A stretch of 64,000 nt of DNA from Plantactinospora sp. BC1 (GCF_003030345.1 NZ_CP028158.1:6324001-6388000); one strand, 5' to 3'. Numbered from the stretch's first letter, positions 47,951-56,653 are shown. The notes: a model not told the origin generated them from the sequence alone. Translations and numbers: made by a program.

Positions 47951-49947
47951 GCGTCCACCTCTTCGCCCCGGCGGGTCGCCGGATCCTCGTACGCCCGCTC
48001 GCGTTCCCGCTCCGCCTCGGCCCGCTCGTACGCGGTTACCAGCGCCGCGTAGCCGGGCGTGGTACGCAGCAGCGTGGCGTGGGTGCCCCGGCCGACCACC
48101 CGGCCGTGCTCGACGTAGACCACCTCGTCGGCGAGCGCGATCGTCGCCCGCCGGTACGCCACCACCAGGATCGACGCCCCCGGTCCCGGCGGGCTGTCGG
48201 CGTCGGTCGACTCCGACCGCCCGCCGCGCAGCGCGGCCAGGATCGCCGCCTCCACCCTCGGGTCGACCGCGCTGGTGGCGTCGTCCAGCACCAGCAGCCG
48301 GGGCCGGCCGGCCAGCGCCCGGGCCAGGGTGAGTCGCTGCCGCTGGCCGCCGGAGAGCGCCGCGCCGCGCTCGCCGACCAGGGTGTCCAGGGCCTCGGGC
48401 AGCGCCGCCACGAAGCCGTCCGCCTCGGCCAGCCGCAGCGCCGCCCAGACGTCGTCGTCGGTGATGCCGTCCCGGCCGAGGGTGATGTTCTCCCGGATGG
48501 TGTCGTCGAAGACGAACGGCACCTGGGCGACCAGCGCGGTGTTGCCGGCGAGCGAGGCGGCGGTGAGGGAGCGCAGGTCGACCCCGTCCAGGGTCACCGT
48601 GCCGGCGTCCGGGTCGACCAGCCGTACCGCGAGGGAGACGATCGTCGACTTGCCGGAGCCGGTGGGCCCGACCAGCGCCACGGTGCGGCCGGCCGGAACG
48701 GTGAACGAGACGTCGTGCAGCACCGGTACCGGCCCGGCCGGCGTCGGCTCGGCGGGTGCCGGTCCGGTCGGCGGTGCCACCCCGACGGGCCTCGCCGCGG
48801 TTTCCGGTTCCTCGATGGCGAGGCCCGGTTCGGCGGGGGCGGTCGGCGGCGGGGGTTCGGCGGGGGCGTACCCGAAGGTGACCCGGTCGAAGACGAGGGT
48901 GGCCGGACGGCCGTCCCGGCGGTCCAGCGTGGTGTCGCCGTACGGCATCTGGCCGGTGGCGGTGAGCACGGTCTGCAACCGGTCCCAGCCGGCGACGCTG
49001 CGCGGCAGTTCGGCGAGGACCCAGCCGATCGCCCGGACCGGGAAGGCCAGCACGGTGAAGAGGAACGCCACGCTGACCAGTTCGGTGATGGTGACCGCAC
49101 CCTGGCTCAACCGGGCGGCGCCGACCAGCAGCACCGCCAGGGTGCCGAGGCTGGGCAGGGTCTCCAGCATCGGGTCGAAGACGCCCCGGAGCCGACCGAC
49201 CGAGATCAGCGCGTCCCGCAGCTCACCGGCCTGGGCGGCGAACCGGGTCGTCTCCCGGGCCTCCTGGCCCATGGTCTTGACCACCAGCGCGCCGTCGAAA
49301 CTCTCGTGGGCGATCGCGCTGACCTCGGCGCGCATCTGCTGCGCGCGGGCCTGCCGGGGCGCCATGCGTCGGGAGTAGACGACGTTCAGGGCGAAGAGCG
49401 CGGGGAAGATCGCCACGCCGACCAGCGCGAGTACCCAGTCGGTGAAGAAGAGCGAGCCCATCGCCGCGACCAGCATCACCAGGGTGCCGACCGCGAACGG
49501 CAGCGGCGCGATCGGGAACCAGGCGGCCTCCACGTCGGAGTTGGCGTTGGAGAGCAGGGTGCCGGTGGCGTGCCGGTGGTGCCAGGAGAGCGGCAGCTCC
49601 AGGTAGCGGCGGGTGATCCGGCGCCGGTAGCTGGCCTGCAATCGGTACTGCATGAAGCCGGCGCCGAGCCGGCGACCGAACATTCCCAGTACCCGGCCGA
49701 GGCTGACCGCGAGCAGCGCACCGGCGCCGAGCAGTACCGCGGCCAGGTCGACCCGGCCGGTCTCCAGCGACGGCACCACCACGTCGCCGACGACGGCGCC
49801 GACCACGTACGCGCTCGCGATGATCAACAGGCTGTAGAGAACGCTGCCGCCGACCGCCACCGCGAAGATCCGTGGCTCGTCGCGGATCGCGTAGCCGAGG
49901 ACCCTGATCCCCCGCACGAGTATGTCCCGGCTTGTCTTGCCCGCCAC
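47947..49947 (-). CDS. ABC exporter half-transporter, subunit with Asp in place of catalytic Glu
   Basis: A 666-residue protein: six membrane helices, then an ATPase domain preceded by a Pro/Ala/Glu linker (APAEPPPPTAPAEP). Walker A is GPTGSGKST, the signature is a canonical LSGGQRQR, but the Walker B continuation is LLVLDDATSAVDP, with Asp where hydrolysing sites have Glu. Together with the altered signature of its partner this makes one degenerate and one active ATP site, the hallmark of heterodimeric ABC exporters. GTG at 49947 follows GGGGGAGA. A TAAGGAT -10 is seen upstream on the minus strand. Confidence 0.92.
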   Translation of the reverse strand: MAGKTSRDILVRGIRVLGYAIRDEPRIFAVAVGGSVLYSLLIIASAYVVGAVVGDVVVPSLETGRVDLAAVLLGAGALLAVSLGRVLGMFGRRLGAGFMQYRLQASYRRRITRRYLELPLSWHHRHATGTLLSNANSDVEAAWFPIAPLPFAVGTLVMLVAAMGSLFFTDWVLALVGVAIFPALFALNVVYSRRMAPRQARAQQMRAEVSAIAHESFDGALVVKTMGQEARETTRFAAQAGELRDALISVGRLRGVFDPMLETLPSLGTLAVLLVGAARLSQGAVTITELVSVAFLFTVLAFPVRAIGWVLAELPRSVAGWDRLQTVLTATGQMPYGDTTLDRRDGRPATLVFDRVTFGYAPAEPPPPTAPAEPGLAIEEPETAARPVGVAPPTGPAPAEPTPAGPVPVLHDVSFTVPAGRTVALVGPTGSGKSTIVSLAVRLVDPDAGTVTLDGVDLRSLTAASLAGNTALVAQVPFVFDDTIRENITLGRDGITDDDVWAALRLAEADGFVAALPEALDTLVGERGAALSGGQRQRLTLARALAGRPRLLVLDDATSAVDPRVEAAILAALRGGRSESTDADSPPGPGASILVVAYRRATIALADEVVYVEHGRVVGRGTHATLLRTTPGYAALVTAYERAEAERERERAYEDPATRRGEEVDA

Positions 49948-50140
49948 GCTCTCCCCCGCCGTAAGCCTCTTGCGTCCAGCTCATCCTTACTGATCAGGCG
50001 CGGGCTTGACGAACCGATTGGCCGGGGTGATACCGACTCGGCCCTGATTGTGTCTGCTGTCACAACCTGTTCCCCGGTGCCGGACCGCGCGCGCAACGGA
50101 TACGAACCGGCGGTGGCACACCGGTCGGCCGGATCGGGAT

Positions 50141-50146
50141 TACGAT
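50141..50146 (+). promoter_or_regulatory. -10 element of the TIGR03085 gene, leaderless spacing
   Basis: TACGAT ends exactly 7 nt before the ATG at 50153, which has no Shine-Dalgarno. The -35 region is weak. Confidence 0.4.
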
Positions 50147-50152
50147 CAAGAC

Positions 50153-50782
50153 ATGCCCCGCTACGCGGACACGGAGCGACAGTCGCTGGCCGATCTCCTC
50201 CTGGCGATCGGGCCGGACGGACCGACGATCATCCCCGAGTGGGCCGCGAAAGACCTCGCCGCCCACCTGGTGGTCCGGGAACGCCGCCCGGACGCGGCGG
50301 CCGGCCTGCTCCTCCCGCCGTTGCGGGCGCACGGGACACGGGTCCAGGCGGCGATGGCCGGCCGGCCCTACCCGGCCCTGGTCGAGCTGGTCCGGCGCCC
50401 GCCCCGGTGGAGCCCGCTGGCGCTGCCGCCGATCGACGAGCTGGCGAACCTGGTCGAGTACTTCGTGCACCACGAGGACGTCCGGCGGGCCCGGCCCGAC
50501 TGGCAGCCCCGGGAGCTTCCGGCCGGGCAGCGGGCCGCGCTCTGGAAGCGCATCCCGGCGATGGCCCGGATGTCGCTGCGCCGGTTTCCGGCCGCCCTGC
50601 TGATCCAGGCGCCGGAGCACGGCGAGACCACCGCCGGGGCCGGCGGCGAGCAGCTCCGGATGGTCGGGTCCCCCGGCGAGCTGATGATGTTCCTGTTCGG
50701 CCGGCAGCGCGCCGCCCGGGTGCAACTGGTCGGTCCGACCGCGCTCACCGAGCGGTTACGTACCGCGAAACTCGGGATCTGA
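50153..50782 (+). CDS. TIGR03085-family metal-binding protein (mycothiol-dependent DinB-like)
   Basis: A 209-residue protein matching the actinobacterial TIGR03085 family from its first residues (RYADTERQSLADLLLAIGPD), with the metal-site helix DLAAHLVVRERRPDAA and the second His pair in YFVHHEDVRRA. Members share the four-helix DinB/maleylpyruvate-isomerase fold that binds a metal and probably mycothiol, the actinobacterial thiol; no reaction is known for this subfamily. ATG at 50153 is leaderless by promoter spacing, although the frame is open to 50048. The terpene synthase gene starts 23 bp downstream and is probably co-transcribed. Confidence 0.85.
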   Translation: MPRYADTERQSLADLLLAIGPDGPTIIPEWAAKDLAAHLVVRERRPDAAAGLLLPPLRAHGTRVQAAMAGRPYPALVELVRRPPRWSPLALPPIDELANLVEYFVHHEDVRRARPDWQPRELPAGQRAALWKRIPAMARMSLRRFPAALLIQAPEHGETTAGAGGEQLRMVGSPGELMMFLFGRQRAARVQLVGPTALTERLRTAKLGI

Positions 50783-50805
50783 ACCAGGAACCCGCCGTCC
50801 TGCCG

Positions 50806-51759
50806 ATGCGCGCCCTCGCCCTGGCGTGGCTGACCCGGCCACCCTTCCCGGAACGGGTCAGCGCGCACGTCGGGCAGGTGGGGCCGCAGTCCACCCGGTG
50901 GGCCAGCGAACTCGGCCTGGTCGGCAGCCCCGCCGCGGCCCGCCGGCTGGACCGGGCGAACGCGGCCGAGCTGGCCGGCCGGACCTGCCCGGACGCCCGG
51001 CCCGAGCAGCTCCGGCTGCTCGCCGACCTGTTCAGCTGGCTCTTCACCTTCGACGACCGCTGCGACGACGACGGCCTGGGCGACGACCCGGCCCGGCTCG
51101 CCCCGGTCGTCGGGCAGCTGCTCGACGTCCTCGACCTGCGCGGCGGGCCGGCCTCGCCGGGCTCGACCGCCGTCGCCGGCCCGACCGCCGCCGGCCTGCA
51201 CGACCTCTGCCGACGGGTACGCGCACACGGCCCGCCCCGGCTGCTGCTCCGGTTCGCCGCCCAGATGCGGGACTACCTGCTGGCGCTGCTCTGGGAGGCG
51301 GCCAACCGGGAGCGGGACCGGGTACCCGCGGTCGCCGAGTACCTCCAGATGCGCCGGCACACCGGTGCGGTACGCCCCAGCTTCACCCTGACCGACCTGG
51401 CGTACGGCGGACTGGCCGAGGCGATCTGCCGGGCCGACCTGGAGGCGTCCCACCTGGACGACCTCGCCGCCGACCTGGTCTGCTGGTGCAACGACGTCTT
51501 CTCGTACGCCAAGGAGCGCCGGCAGGGCCGGGACGGGCACAACCTGATCGTCGTACTCGCCCGGGAGGCGGGGCGGGAGGAGCGGGCCGGACTCCTCGAC
51601 GCGGCCCACCGGTTCAACGCCGGGCTGCGGGCGTACCTGAGGTTGGAGTCGGCGCTGCTGGCCGGCGGCGACCCCGACACCCTGCGGTTCGTCACCGCCC
51701 GCCGGGCCTGGATCCGGGGCAGTTACGACTGGTCCCTGGGCGCGGGCCGCTACCACTGA
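50806..51759 (+). CDS. Class I terpene synthase
   Basis: A 317-residue enzyme with both metal-binding motifs of bacterial terpene cyclases: the Asp-rich DDRCD (Asp83-Asp87, in TFDDRCDDDG) and the NSE triad NDVFSYAKE (Asn229, Ser233, Glu237). The effector-type Arg-His (RRHTGA) and the C-terminal Arg-Tyr pair (GRYH) are also present. It should ionise a prenyl diphosphate (most often farnesyl) and cyclise it; the product cannot be told from sequence. ATG at 50806 gives a normal length although the frame is open upstream. No prenyl-diphosphate synthase or P450 is adjacent; it follows the TIGR03085 gene directly. Confidence 0.88.
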   Translation: MRALALAWLTRPPFPERVSAHVGQVGPQSTRWASELGLVGSPAAARRLDRANAAELAGRTCPDARPEQLRLLADLFSWLFTFDDRCDDDGLGDDPARLAPVVGQLLDVLDLRGGPASPGSTAVAGPTAAGLHDLCRRVRAHGPPRLLLRFAAQMRDYLLALLWEAANRERDRVPAVAEYLQMRRHTGAVRPSFTLTDLAYGGLAEAICRADLEASHLDDLAADLVCWCNDVFSYAKERRQGRDGHNLIVVLAREAGREERAGLLDAAHRFNAGLRAYLRLESALLAGGDPDTLRFVTARRAWIRGSYDWSLGAGRYH

Positions 51760-51802
51760 ACCGACCCCCGTGGCGTGGCCGGCGCGCCCCCGACCGGCCG
51801 GG

Positions 51803-52294
51803 TCAGTCGTCGTCGCCGTGCGCCTTCCAGGTCGGCACCGGCCCGCCGCCGACGCACTCGACCTCGACCTCGATCCGCCCGCCCGAGCCGTGGAAGGTCA
51901 CCTCGGCGTCGTCGTCCGGACCGCGCTCGACCTCGCCGACCCGGTAACCCTGGGCCGGCGTCCAGGCGCTCAGCCAGACCTGCCGGCCGGCGCACTCGGC
52001 CAGCACCGTACCCCCGGGGGTGGAGACCAGCCGGCGCGAGTCGTCGGCGCCGGCCGGCGGCGCGGCGGAGAGGGTCGGGAAGGGGCTGGCGGTGCCGCCG
52101 GAGGGCGCCGCGCTCGGGGCGGCCGGCGGCGGGGTGGCGGCCAGCGCCCGGGCCACCTCGGCCGGGCTGCGCACCTCACCCGCCGGCCCGGTCAGCCCGG
52201 CTCCGATCACCTGTACGGCGGCCAGCCCGGTCCCGGTCGCGACCAGCGCGGCGAGCAGCCAGCCGGCCAGGGCGAGCAGGGTACGTCGACGCAT
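51803..52294 (-). CDS. Membrane-anchored exported protein of unknown function
   Basis: A 163-residue protein with an N-terminal hydrophobic segment (LALAGWLLAALVATGTGLAA, signal anchor), a Pro/Ala/Ser-rich spacer and a compact C-terminal domain with two Cys (AECAGRQVWL and EVECVGGG) likely joined by a disulfide, rich in beta-strands. No family recognised. Its stop is convergent with the terpene synthase across 43 bp containing a GGCCGG/CCGGCC stem. Stand-alone on its strand. Confidence 0.65.
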   Translation of the reverse strand: MRRRTLLALAGWLLAALVATGTGLAAVQVIGAGLTGPAGEVRSPAEVARALAATPPPAAPSAAPSGGTASPFPTLSAAPPAGADDSRRLVSTPGGTVLAECAGRQVWLSAWTPAQGYRVGEVERGPDDDAEVTFHGSGGRIEVEVECVGGGPVPTWKAHGDDD

Positions 52295-52383
52295 CCTCCG
52301 ATGATGCCCGCTCGGCCGTTAAGGCCGGTGCCGACGGACCCTAAGGAACCGTTAACGGCCCGCCCCGGCGCATCCTCGACCCG

Positions 52384-53223
52384 CTAGCCGTCGACCTCGG
52401 TGAAGAACCCGCGCAGGGCGTCGGCGACCAGCGCGGGCGCCGTGGCGGTCACGAAGTGCGACTGCCCGGCCCAGACCACCCGGCGCAGTCGCGGGATCGC
52501 CGCCGCGAGCGCGTCCATCGCGCTCGGCATCGGTTCCCAGGTGTCGGCGCCCTGCATCAGCAGGGTCGGCAGGCCGATCGAGGACCAGCGGGCGACGTCC
52601 GTGCTGTCGGTCGCCAGCGCTTCGAGGTCGTGCAGCCAGCCGACCGCCGACCGGCGCGCCTCGGCCGGGTCGGGCTCGCGGTCACCTGCCGCCGCGGCGA
52701 ACGCCCGGACCACCTCCGCCGGGACCCGGGTCACCTCGTTCAACACCGCCGCCATCGCCACCGCGTCGTCCCGGTCGAAGGCGGCACGGTACCGGTCGAG
52801 CAGCGGCACCAGCTCCGACCCCGCCGCGAAGAGCGGTGGCTCGAAGAGCGCGAGCGAGCGGAACCGGGTCGGCTCGGTCGAGGCGGCGTGCAGGGCCAGG
52901 GTCGCCCCGTAGGAGGCGCCGACCAGATGAACCCGCCGGCCCGACGACGCGTACGCCGCCTCGGCCACCGCGACCAGGTCGGTGACCTCGTCCTTGAAGG
53001 ACTTGACCGCCGGTGGGACGTCGCTGGGACCGTAACCGCGCCGGGCCGGCAGCCACAGCTCGTGGTCGTCGGCGAGCAGCTCGGCGACGCCGGCCCAGGA
53101 GTGCAGCCCGCCTCCCGAGCCGTGCACCAGGATCACCGGGTCGCCGGAACCCGTCCTGCGGACCACCAGTCGGGTGCCGTCCGGCGAGTCGACCTCCTGG
53201 TCGTGGCTGTCATGACTCGGCAT
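52384..53223 (-). CDS. Alpha/beta hydrolase
   Basis: A 279-residue hydrolase: oxyanion loop VILVHGSGGGLHSW, nucleophile elbow LVGASYGATLAL (Ser), acidic residue near MQGADTWEP and catalytic His in AGQSHFVTATAP. ATG at 53223 is chosen since GGAGGAG lies 7 nt upstream; a GTG two codons earlier sits too close to it. The start lies inside the end of the upstream TetR gene, so the pair is co-translated and the hydrolase is probably under that repressor. Ester or lactone substrate; the physiological one is unknown. Confidence 0.9.
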   Translation of the reverse strand: MPSHDSHDQEVDSPDGTRLVVRRTGSGDPVILVHGSGGGLHSWAGVAELLADDHELWLPARRGYGPSDVPPAVKSFKDEVTDLVAVAEAAYASSGRRVHLVGASYGATLALHAASTEPTRFRSLALFEPPLFAAGSELVPLLDRYRAAFDRDDAVAMAAVLNEVTRVPAEVVRAFAAAAGDREPDPAEARRSAVGWLHDLEALATDSTDVARWSSIGLPTLLMQGADTWEPMPSAMDALAAAIPRLRRVVWAGQSHFVTATAPALVADALRGFFTEVDG

Positions 53224-53806
53224 TTCCACTCTCCTCCGTTTCGGTCGGCCAGTTGCTCAGCGTCGTGTGCATCGCGTCGAGGATGTGGCGCCAGGACGCG
53301 TCGACGTCGCGGGGATGACCGAACCCGTCGGCGCTCTCCAGCGTCGCGAAGCCGTGCAGGGTGCTGCGGACGAAACGCAGGGCGTCGGTCAGCCTCGGTT
53401 CGGCCAGCCCGTACCCGCGCAGCATCGCGTAGCTCAACTCGATCATGCGCAGGTGTCCGGCCGAGTTAGCGCCGACCTCGGCCGGCAGCGGCAGTTGGGT
53501 CGCGGCGTACTGCCCGGGGTGGGCCACCGCGAACGCCCGGTACGCGTCGGCGAAGCCGAGCAGCGCCTCCCGGCCGCCCCGTCCGGCCACGGCGAGGCCG
53601 AGCCGGTCGGCGAAGGTGGCCGCCGCCCGCACCGCCACCTGCTCGATCAGGGCGTCCCGGCCGCGCACGTGCGCGTAGAGCGCGGCGTCGGAGACCCCGA
53701 AGTGCCGGGCGACCGCCGCCACGGTCAACCGGGAGAGTCCCACCTCGTCCGCCAGCTCGGCGGCGACGCCCGAGACCCGCTCACTCGTCAGACCCTGGCG
53801 CGGCAT
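53210..53806 (-). CDS. TetR-family regulator with WHG-type C-terminal domain
   Basis: A 198-residue repressor with an N-terminal HTH (LADEVGLSRLTVAAVARHFG, then VSDAALYAHVRGRDALIEQ) and a C-terminal domain of the WHG class (RFVRSTLHGFATLESADGFG). GAAAGG precedes the ATG. The hydrolase gene overlaps its end by 14 bp. An inverted TAAG/CTTA element lies between its -10 and its start codon, so it probably represses its own two-gene operon. It is divergent from the response regulator. Confidence 0.9.
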   Translation of the reverse strand: MPRQGLTSERVSGVAAELADEVGLSRLTVAAVARHFGVSDAALYAHVRGRDALIEQVAVRAAATFADRLGLAVAGRGGREALLGFADAYRAFAVAHPGQYAATQLPLPAEVGANSAGHLRMIELSYAMLRGYGLAEPRLTDALRFVRSTLHGFATLESADGFGHPRDVDASWRHILDAMHTTLSNWPTETEESGNAES

Positions 53807-53822
53807 ACCGACCTTTCACCTT

Positions 53823-53854
53823 CTAAGCAAAAACTTAATGACCCTAAGATAGTA
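53823..53854 (-). promoter_or_regulatory. Probable promoter and operator of the TetR-hydrolase operon
   Basis: On the minus strand TACTAT (53854-53849) is a good -10. Just downstream is an imperfect palindrome, CTAAG-CAAAAA-CTTAA on the plus strand (53823-53838), 17 bases ahead of the TetR start, a typical autoregulator position. Confidence 0.45.
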
Positions 53855-53937
53855 GCGCGTTCCGTGCGCCGGCCGGTCGGAGGGGCCGGTCGGCGGCCGG
53901 GCCGCCGCCAACCGGGTGCCGGAGGCCATTTCCGGGT

Positions 53938-53943
53938 TACCGT
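53938..53943 (+). promoter_or_regulatory. -10 element of the response regulator gene, leaderless spacing
   Basis: TACCGT ends exactly 7 nt before the GTG at 53950; no Shine-Dalgarno precedes that start. Confidence 0.35.
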
Positions 53944-53949
53944 GCCGGT

Positions 53950-54642
53950 GTGGCTCGCCTACTGCTGATCGAGGACGACCCGGCCATCCGTACCCCGCTG
54001 CTGCACGCGCTGCGCGACCGGGGACACGCGGTAGCCGCCGTGCAGTCCGCGATGACCGGGCTGCAACGGGTCCTCGACGACCGGCCCGACCTCGTCGTAC
54101 TCGACCTCGGCCTGCCCGACCTGGACGGGTTGGAGCTGCTCCGGATGCTCCGGGCGGTGAACAGCACACCGGTGATCATCGCCACCGCCCGGGACGAGGA
54201 GGCCGAGATCATCCGAGGGCTGGACGCCGGCGCCGACGACTACGTGGTGAAGCCCTTCACCGCCGCCCAGCTCGACGCGCGGATCCGGGCGGTACTGCGG
54301 CGCGGCACCGGCCCGGCCGACGGCCCGGCGGCGCTGGCCGTCGGCGAGCTGCGGGTCGATCCGGCGGGCCGGCAGGCGACCCTGGCCGGGACACCCCTCG
54401 AACTGACCCCCCGGGAGTTCGACCTGCTGCACTATCTGGCCGCCCGGGCCGGTCGGGTGGTGAGCAAGCGGGAACTGCTGACCGAGGTGTGGCAGCTGCC
54501 CTACGGCGGCGCCGACAAGACGGTGGACGTACACCTGTCGTGGCTGCGCCGCAAGCTCGGCGAGACCGCGCAACAGCCGCGCTACCTGCACACGGTGCGC
54601 GGGGTGGGGGTCCGGCTCGACGTACCCGGGACCCGGCCGTGA
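53950..54642 (+). CDS. OmpR/PhoB-family response regulator
   Basis: A 230-residue regulator with a receiver domain (acidic Asp9-Asp10, phospho-acceptor Asp52 in VVLDLGLPD, Thr79, Lys101 in VVKPF) and a C-terminal winged-helix domain (LTPREFDLLHYLAARAG, then VDVHLSWLRRKLGE and HTVRGVGVRL). It should bind direct repeats when phosphorylated by the histidine kinase encoded next. The kinase start overlaps the stop (GTGA). Signal and targets are unknown, but the small exported PepSY protein just downstream is a common target or modulator of such systems. Confidence 0.95.
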   Translation: MARLLLIEDDPAIRTPLLHALRDRGHAVAAVQSAMTGLQRVLDDRPDLVVLDLGLPDLDGLELLRMLRAVNSTPVIIATARDEEAEIIRGLDAGADDYVVKPFTAAQLDARIRAVLRRGTGPADGPAALAVGELRVDPAGRQATLAGTPLELTPREFDLLHYLAARAGRVVSKRELLTEVWQLPYGGADKTVDVHLSWLRRKLGETAQQPRYLHTVRGVGVRLDVPGTRP

Positions 54643-55979
54643 GGCGCCGGCTCACCCTGCTGGTCGCGGCCACCACCGGCCTGGTGCTGCTGGCCTTCCT
54701 GGTCCCGCTCGCGGTGCTGCTGCGCGGCGTCGCCGCGGACCGGGCGGTGGTGGCCGCCACCGCCGACGTGCAGGCGCTGGTCCCGCTGGTGGGGACCACC
54801 GGCCCGGACGGGCTGCGGCTCGCCGCCGAGCAGGTCGGGGCCGCGGCCGACCGGCCGGTCACGGTCTTCCTCCCCGACGGCGCGGTCCTCGGCGACGGCG
54901 CGCCCCGGACCGACGGCGTCGAGCTGGCCGCCCGGGGCGAGAGCCTCACCGTCGCGGGCGAGGAGGGCCGGGAGATCCTGGTCGCCGTGCAGGGCCGCCC
55001 GGACGGTACGGCGGTGATCCGCACCTTCGTCTCCGAGGAGGAGCTGACCCACGGCGTCTACCGCTCCTGGCTGGTGCTGGCCGGGCTCGGGGTGGCGCTG
55101 CTGCTGCTCGGCCTCGCCGTCGCCGACCGGCTGGCCCGGTCGCTGACCGCCCCGATCGCCGAGCTGTCGGCGGTCTCGCACCGGCTGGCCGGCGCCGAGC
55201 TGACCGCCCGGGCCACCCCCTCCGGCCCGGCGGAGCTGCGGGCGGTGGCCGGTGCGCTCAACCATCTCGCCACCCGGATCCAGGAGTTGCTGCGCGACGA
55301 ACGCGAGCAGCTCGCCGACCTGTCGCACCGGCTCCGTACCCCGTTGACGTCGCTGCGGCTGGAGTCCGAGTCACTGGCCGACCCCCGGGAGGCGGCCCGG
55401 ATCACCGAGCGGGTGGACGCGGTGGAGCGGGCGGTAACCGGGCTGATCCGGCAGGCCCGGCGGCGGGGCACCGACACCGGTACCGAACCGGTCTGCGACG
55501 CCACGGCGGTGGTCCGGGACCGGGTGGCGTTCTGGACCGTACTGGCCGAGGACACCGGGCGGGCCGTCGGGCTCGACCTGGCCGACCGGCCGCTGCCGGT
55601 ACGGCTGCCCGCCGACGAACTGGCGGCGGTGCTGGACGCCCTGCTCGGCAACGTCTTCGCACACACCCCGGACGGGACCGGTTTCACCGTCGCGCTGGCG
55701 CCCCGCCCCGGCGGAGGTGCGCTGCTGACCGTCGCCGACAGCGGCCCCGGACTGCCACCGGCCCTGGTCGGACCCGTCCCCGCCGGGCTGGTGGAGCGTG
55801 GGGCGAGCGCCGCCGGCTCGACCGGGCTGGGCCTGGACATCGCCCGCCGGGCGGCCCGGGCCAGCGGCGGCCGGTTCGAGTTGTCGGAGGCCGACGGTGG
55901 CGGGGCGCGGGTCGCGGTCACCCTCGGACCGCCGCTGGCCACCAGCGGGTCGCCGTCCGCCCTCTTTACCGAGGCTTAG
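54639..55979 (+). CDS. Sensor histidine kinase
   Basis: A 446-residue membrane kinase: helix one (LVLLAFLVPLAVLLRG), an extracytoplasmic sensor of about 110 residues, helix two (LVLAGLGVALLLLGLAV), a HAMP linker (LTAPIAELSAVSHRLA), HisKA with phospho-acceptor His230 (LSHRLRTPLTSL), and an HATPase domain with N-box LLGNVFAHTP and G-box DSGPGLPPAL. GTG at 54639 overlaps the response regulator stop. The cognate pair and the PepSY gene 91 bp downstream form a conserved-looking trio. Confidence 0.94.
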   Translation: MRRRLTLLVAATTGLVLLAFLVPLAVLLRGVAADRAVVAATADVQALVPLVGTTGPDGLRLAAEQVGAAADRPVTVFLPDGAVLGDGAPRTDGVELAARGESLTVAGEEGREILVAVQGRPDGTAVIRTFVSEEELTHGVYRSWLVLAGLGVALLLLGLAVADRLARSLTAPIAELSAVSHRLAGAELTARATPSGPAELRAVAGALNHLATRIQELLRDEREQLADLSHRLRTPLTSLRLESESLADPREAARITERVDAVERAVTGLIRQARRRGTDTGTEPVCDATAVVRDRVAFWTVLAEDTGRAVGLDLADRPLPVRLPADELAAVLDALLGNVFAHTPDGTGFTVALAPRPGGGALLTVADSGPGLPPALVGPVPAGLVERGASAAGSTGLGLDIARRAARASGGRFELSEADGGGARVAVTLGPPLATSGSPSALFTEA

Positions 55980-56070
55980 GGTTCGGACAGCGCGCCGCTA
56001 TCCCGATCCGCGCGAACCTCGGTGCCGAGAACCCCGGAACCGGGTGTTCGCGACGATGGAGGAGACTGCG

Positions 56071-56586
56071 ATGCGGCGAAAGACTCTGGTCCTGAGCGTC
56101 GGTGGCGTGCTGGCGGCAGCCGCCGTCGTCGGCACCGCGATCGGGGCCAGCGCGGCGGAGGGCGAGCGGCAGGGGTTCGGCGCCGTCGCCACCACCGCGC
56201 CCGCTGCGCCCACGCCCGGCGGCGGAGCGACGGGTACCCCCGGCGCCGGTTCGACCGCCACGCCCAGCGGTACGCCGTCGGGCGCACCGACCGGCTCTCC
56301 CGCACCGACCGGCTCGGCACCGGCCGGGTCCGTCGACTCGGCGCGGGCCGTCGAGATCGCCCTGGCCAGCGCCGGTGGCGGCCAGCTCGACGAGGTCGAG
56401 CGGGAGCAGGAACACGGGCGCGAGGTGTGGAGCGTCGAGGTCGTCAAGGACGGCTGGGAGATCGAGGTGGACGTGGACGCGGCCACCGGCGAGATCGTCA
56501 AGACCGACCGGGAGCAGGACGACGACAACGGCAAGGACGACGACCGCGACGACGAGGACGACGACAAGGACGACGACAACGACTGA
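56071..56586 (+). CDS. Exported PepSY-domain protein with acidic tail
   Basis: A 171-residue protein: signal peptide (cleavage near ASAAEG), a Thr/Pro/Gly/Ala spacer, one PepSY domain (SARAVEIALASAGGGQLDEV, then VWSVEVVKDGWEIEVDVDAATGEIVK), and a C-terminal run of Asp with a few Lys and Arg. PepSY domains bind or inhibit proteases or sense metals; the Asp tail could bind cations. TGGAGGAG precedes the ATG. It follows a two-component system and may be its target. It ends in a bidirectional terminator facing the DUF262 gene. Confidence 0.85.
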   Translation: MRRKTLVLSVGGVLAAAAVVGTAIGASAAEGERQGFGAVATTAPAAPTPGGGATGTPGAGSTATPSGTPSGAPTGSPAPTGSAPAGSVDSARAVEIALASAGGGQLDEVEREQEHGREVWSVEVVKDGWEIEVDVDAATGEIVKTDREQDDDNGKDDDRDDEDDDKDDDND

Positions 56587-56593
56587 GGCCGGT

Positions 56594-56629
56594 TCCCGGA
56601 GTAGGCGGAACCTGCCGTCTGCTCCGGGA
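56594..56629. terminator. Bidirectional terminator between PepSY and DUF262 genes
   Basis: TCCCGGAG and CTCCGGGA form a perfect 8-bp outer stem; an inner GGC/GCC pairing extends it. It separates two convergent stops. Confidence 0.55.
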
Positions 56630-56653
56630 CTACCGGAGTGCTCCCCGCTGCTG

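Noticed and set aside
47755-51759. A 1334-codon plus-strand frame ending in the terpene synthase
   Set aside because: Most of it lies opposite the ABC exporter genes. Only the last 318 codons, from ATG 50806, encode the terpene synthase.
52384-53229. GTG at 53229 as the hydrolase start
   Set aside because: It sits almost on top of the GGAGGAG ribosome-binding site; ATG at 53223 has normal spacing.
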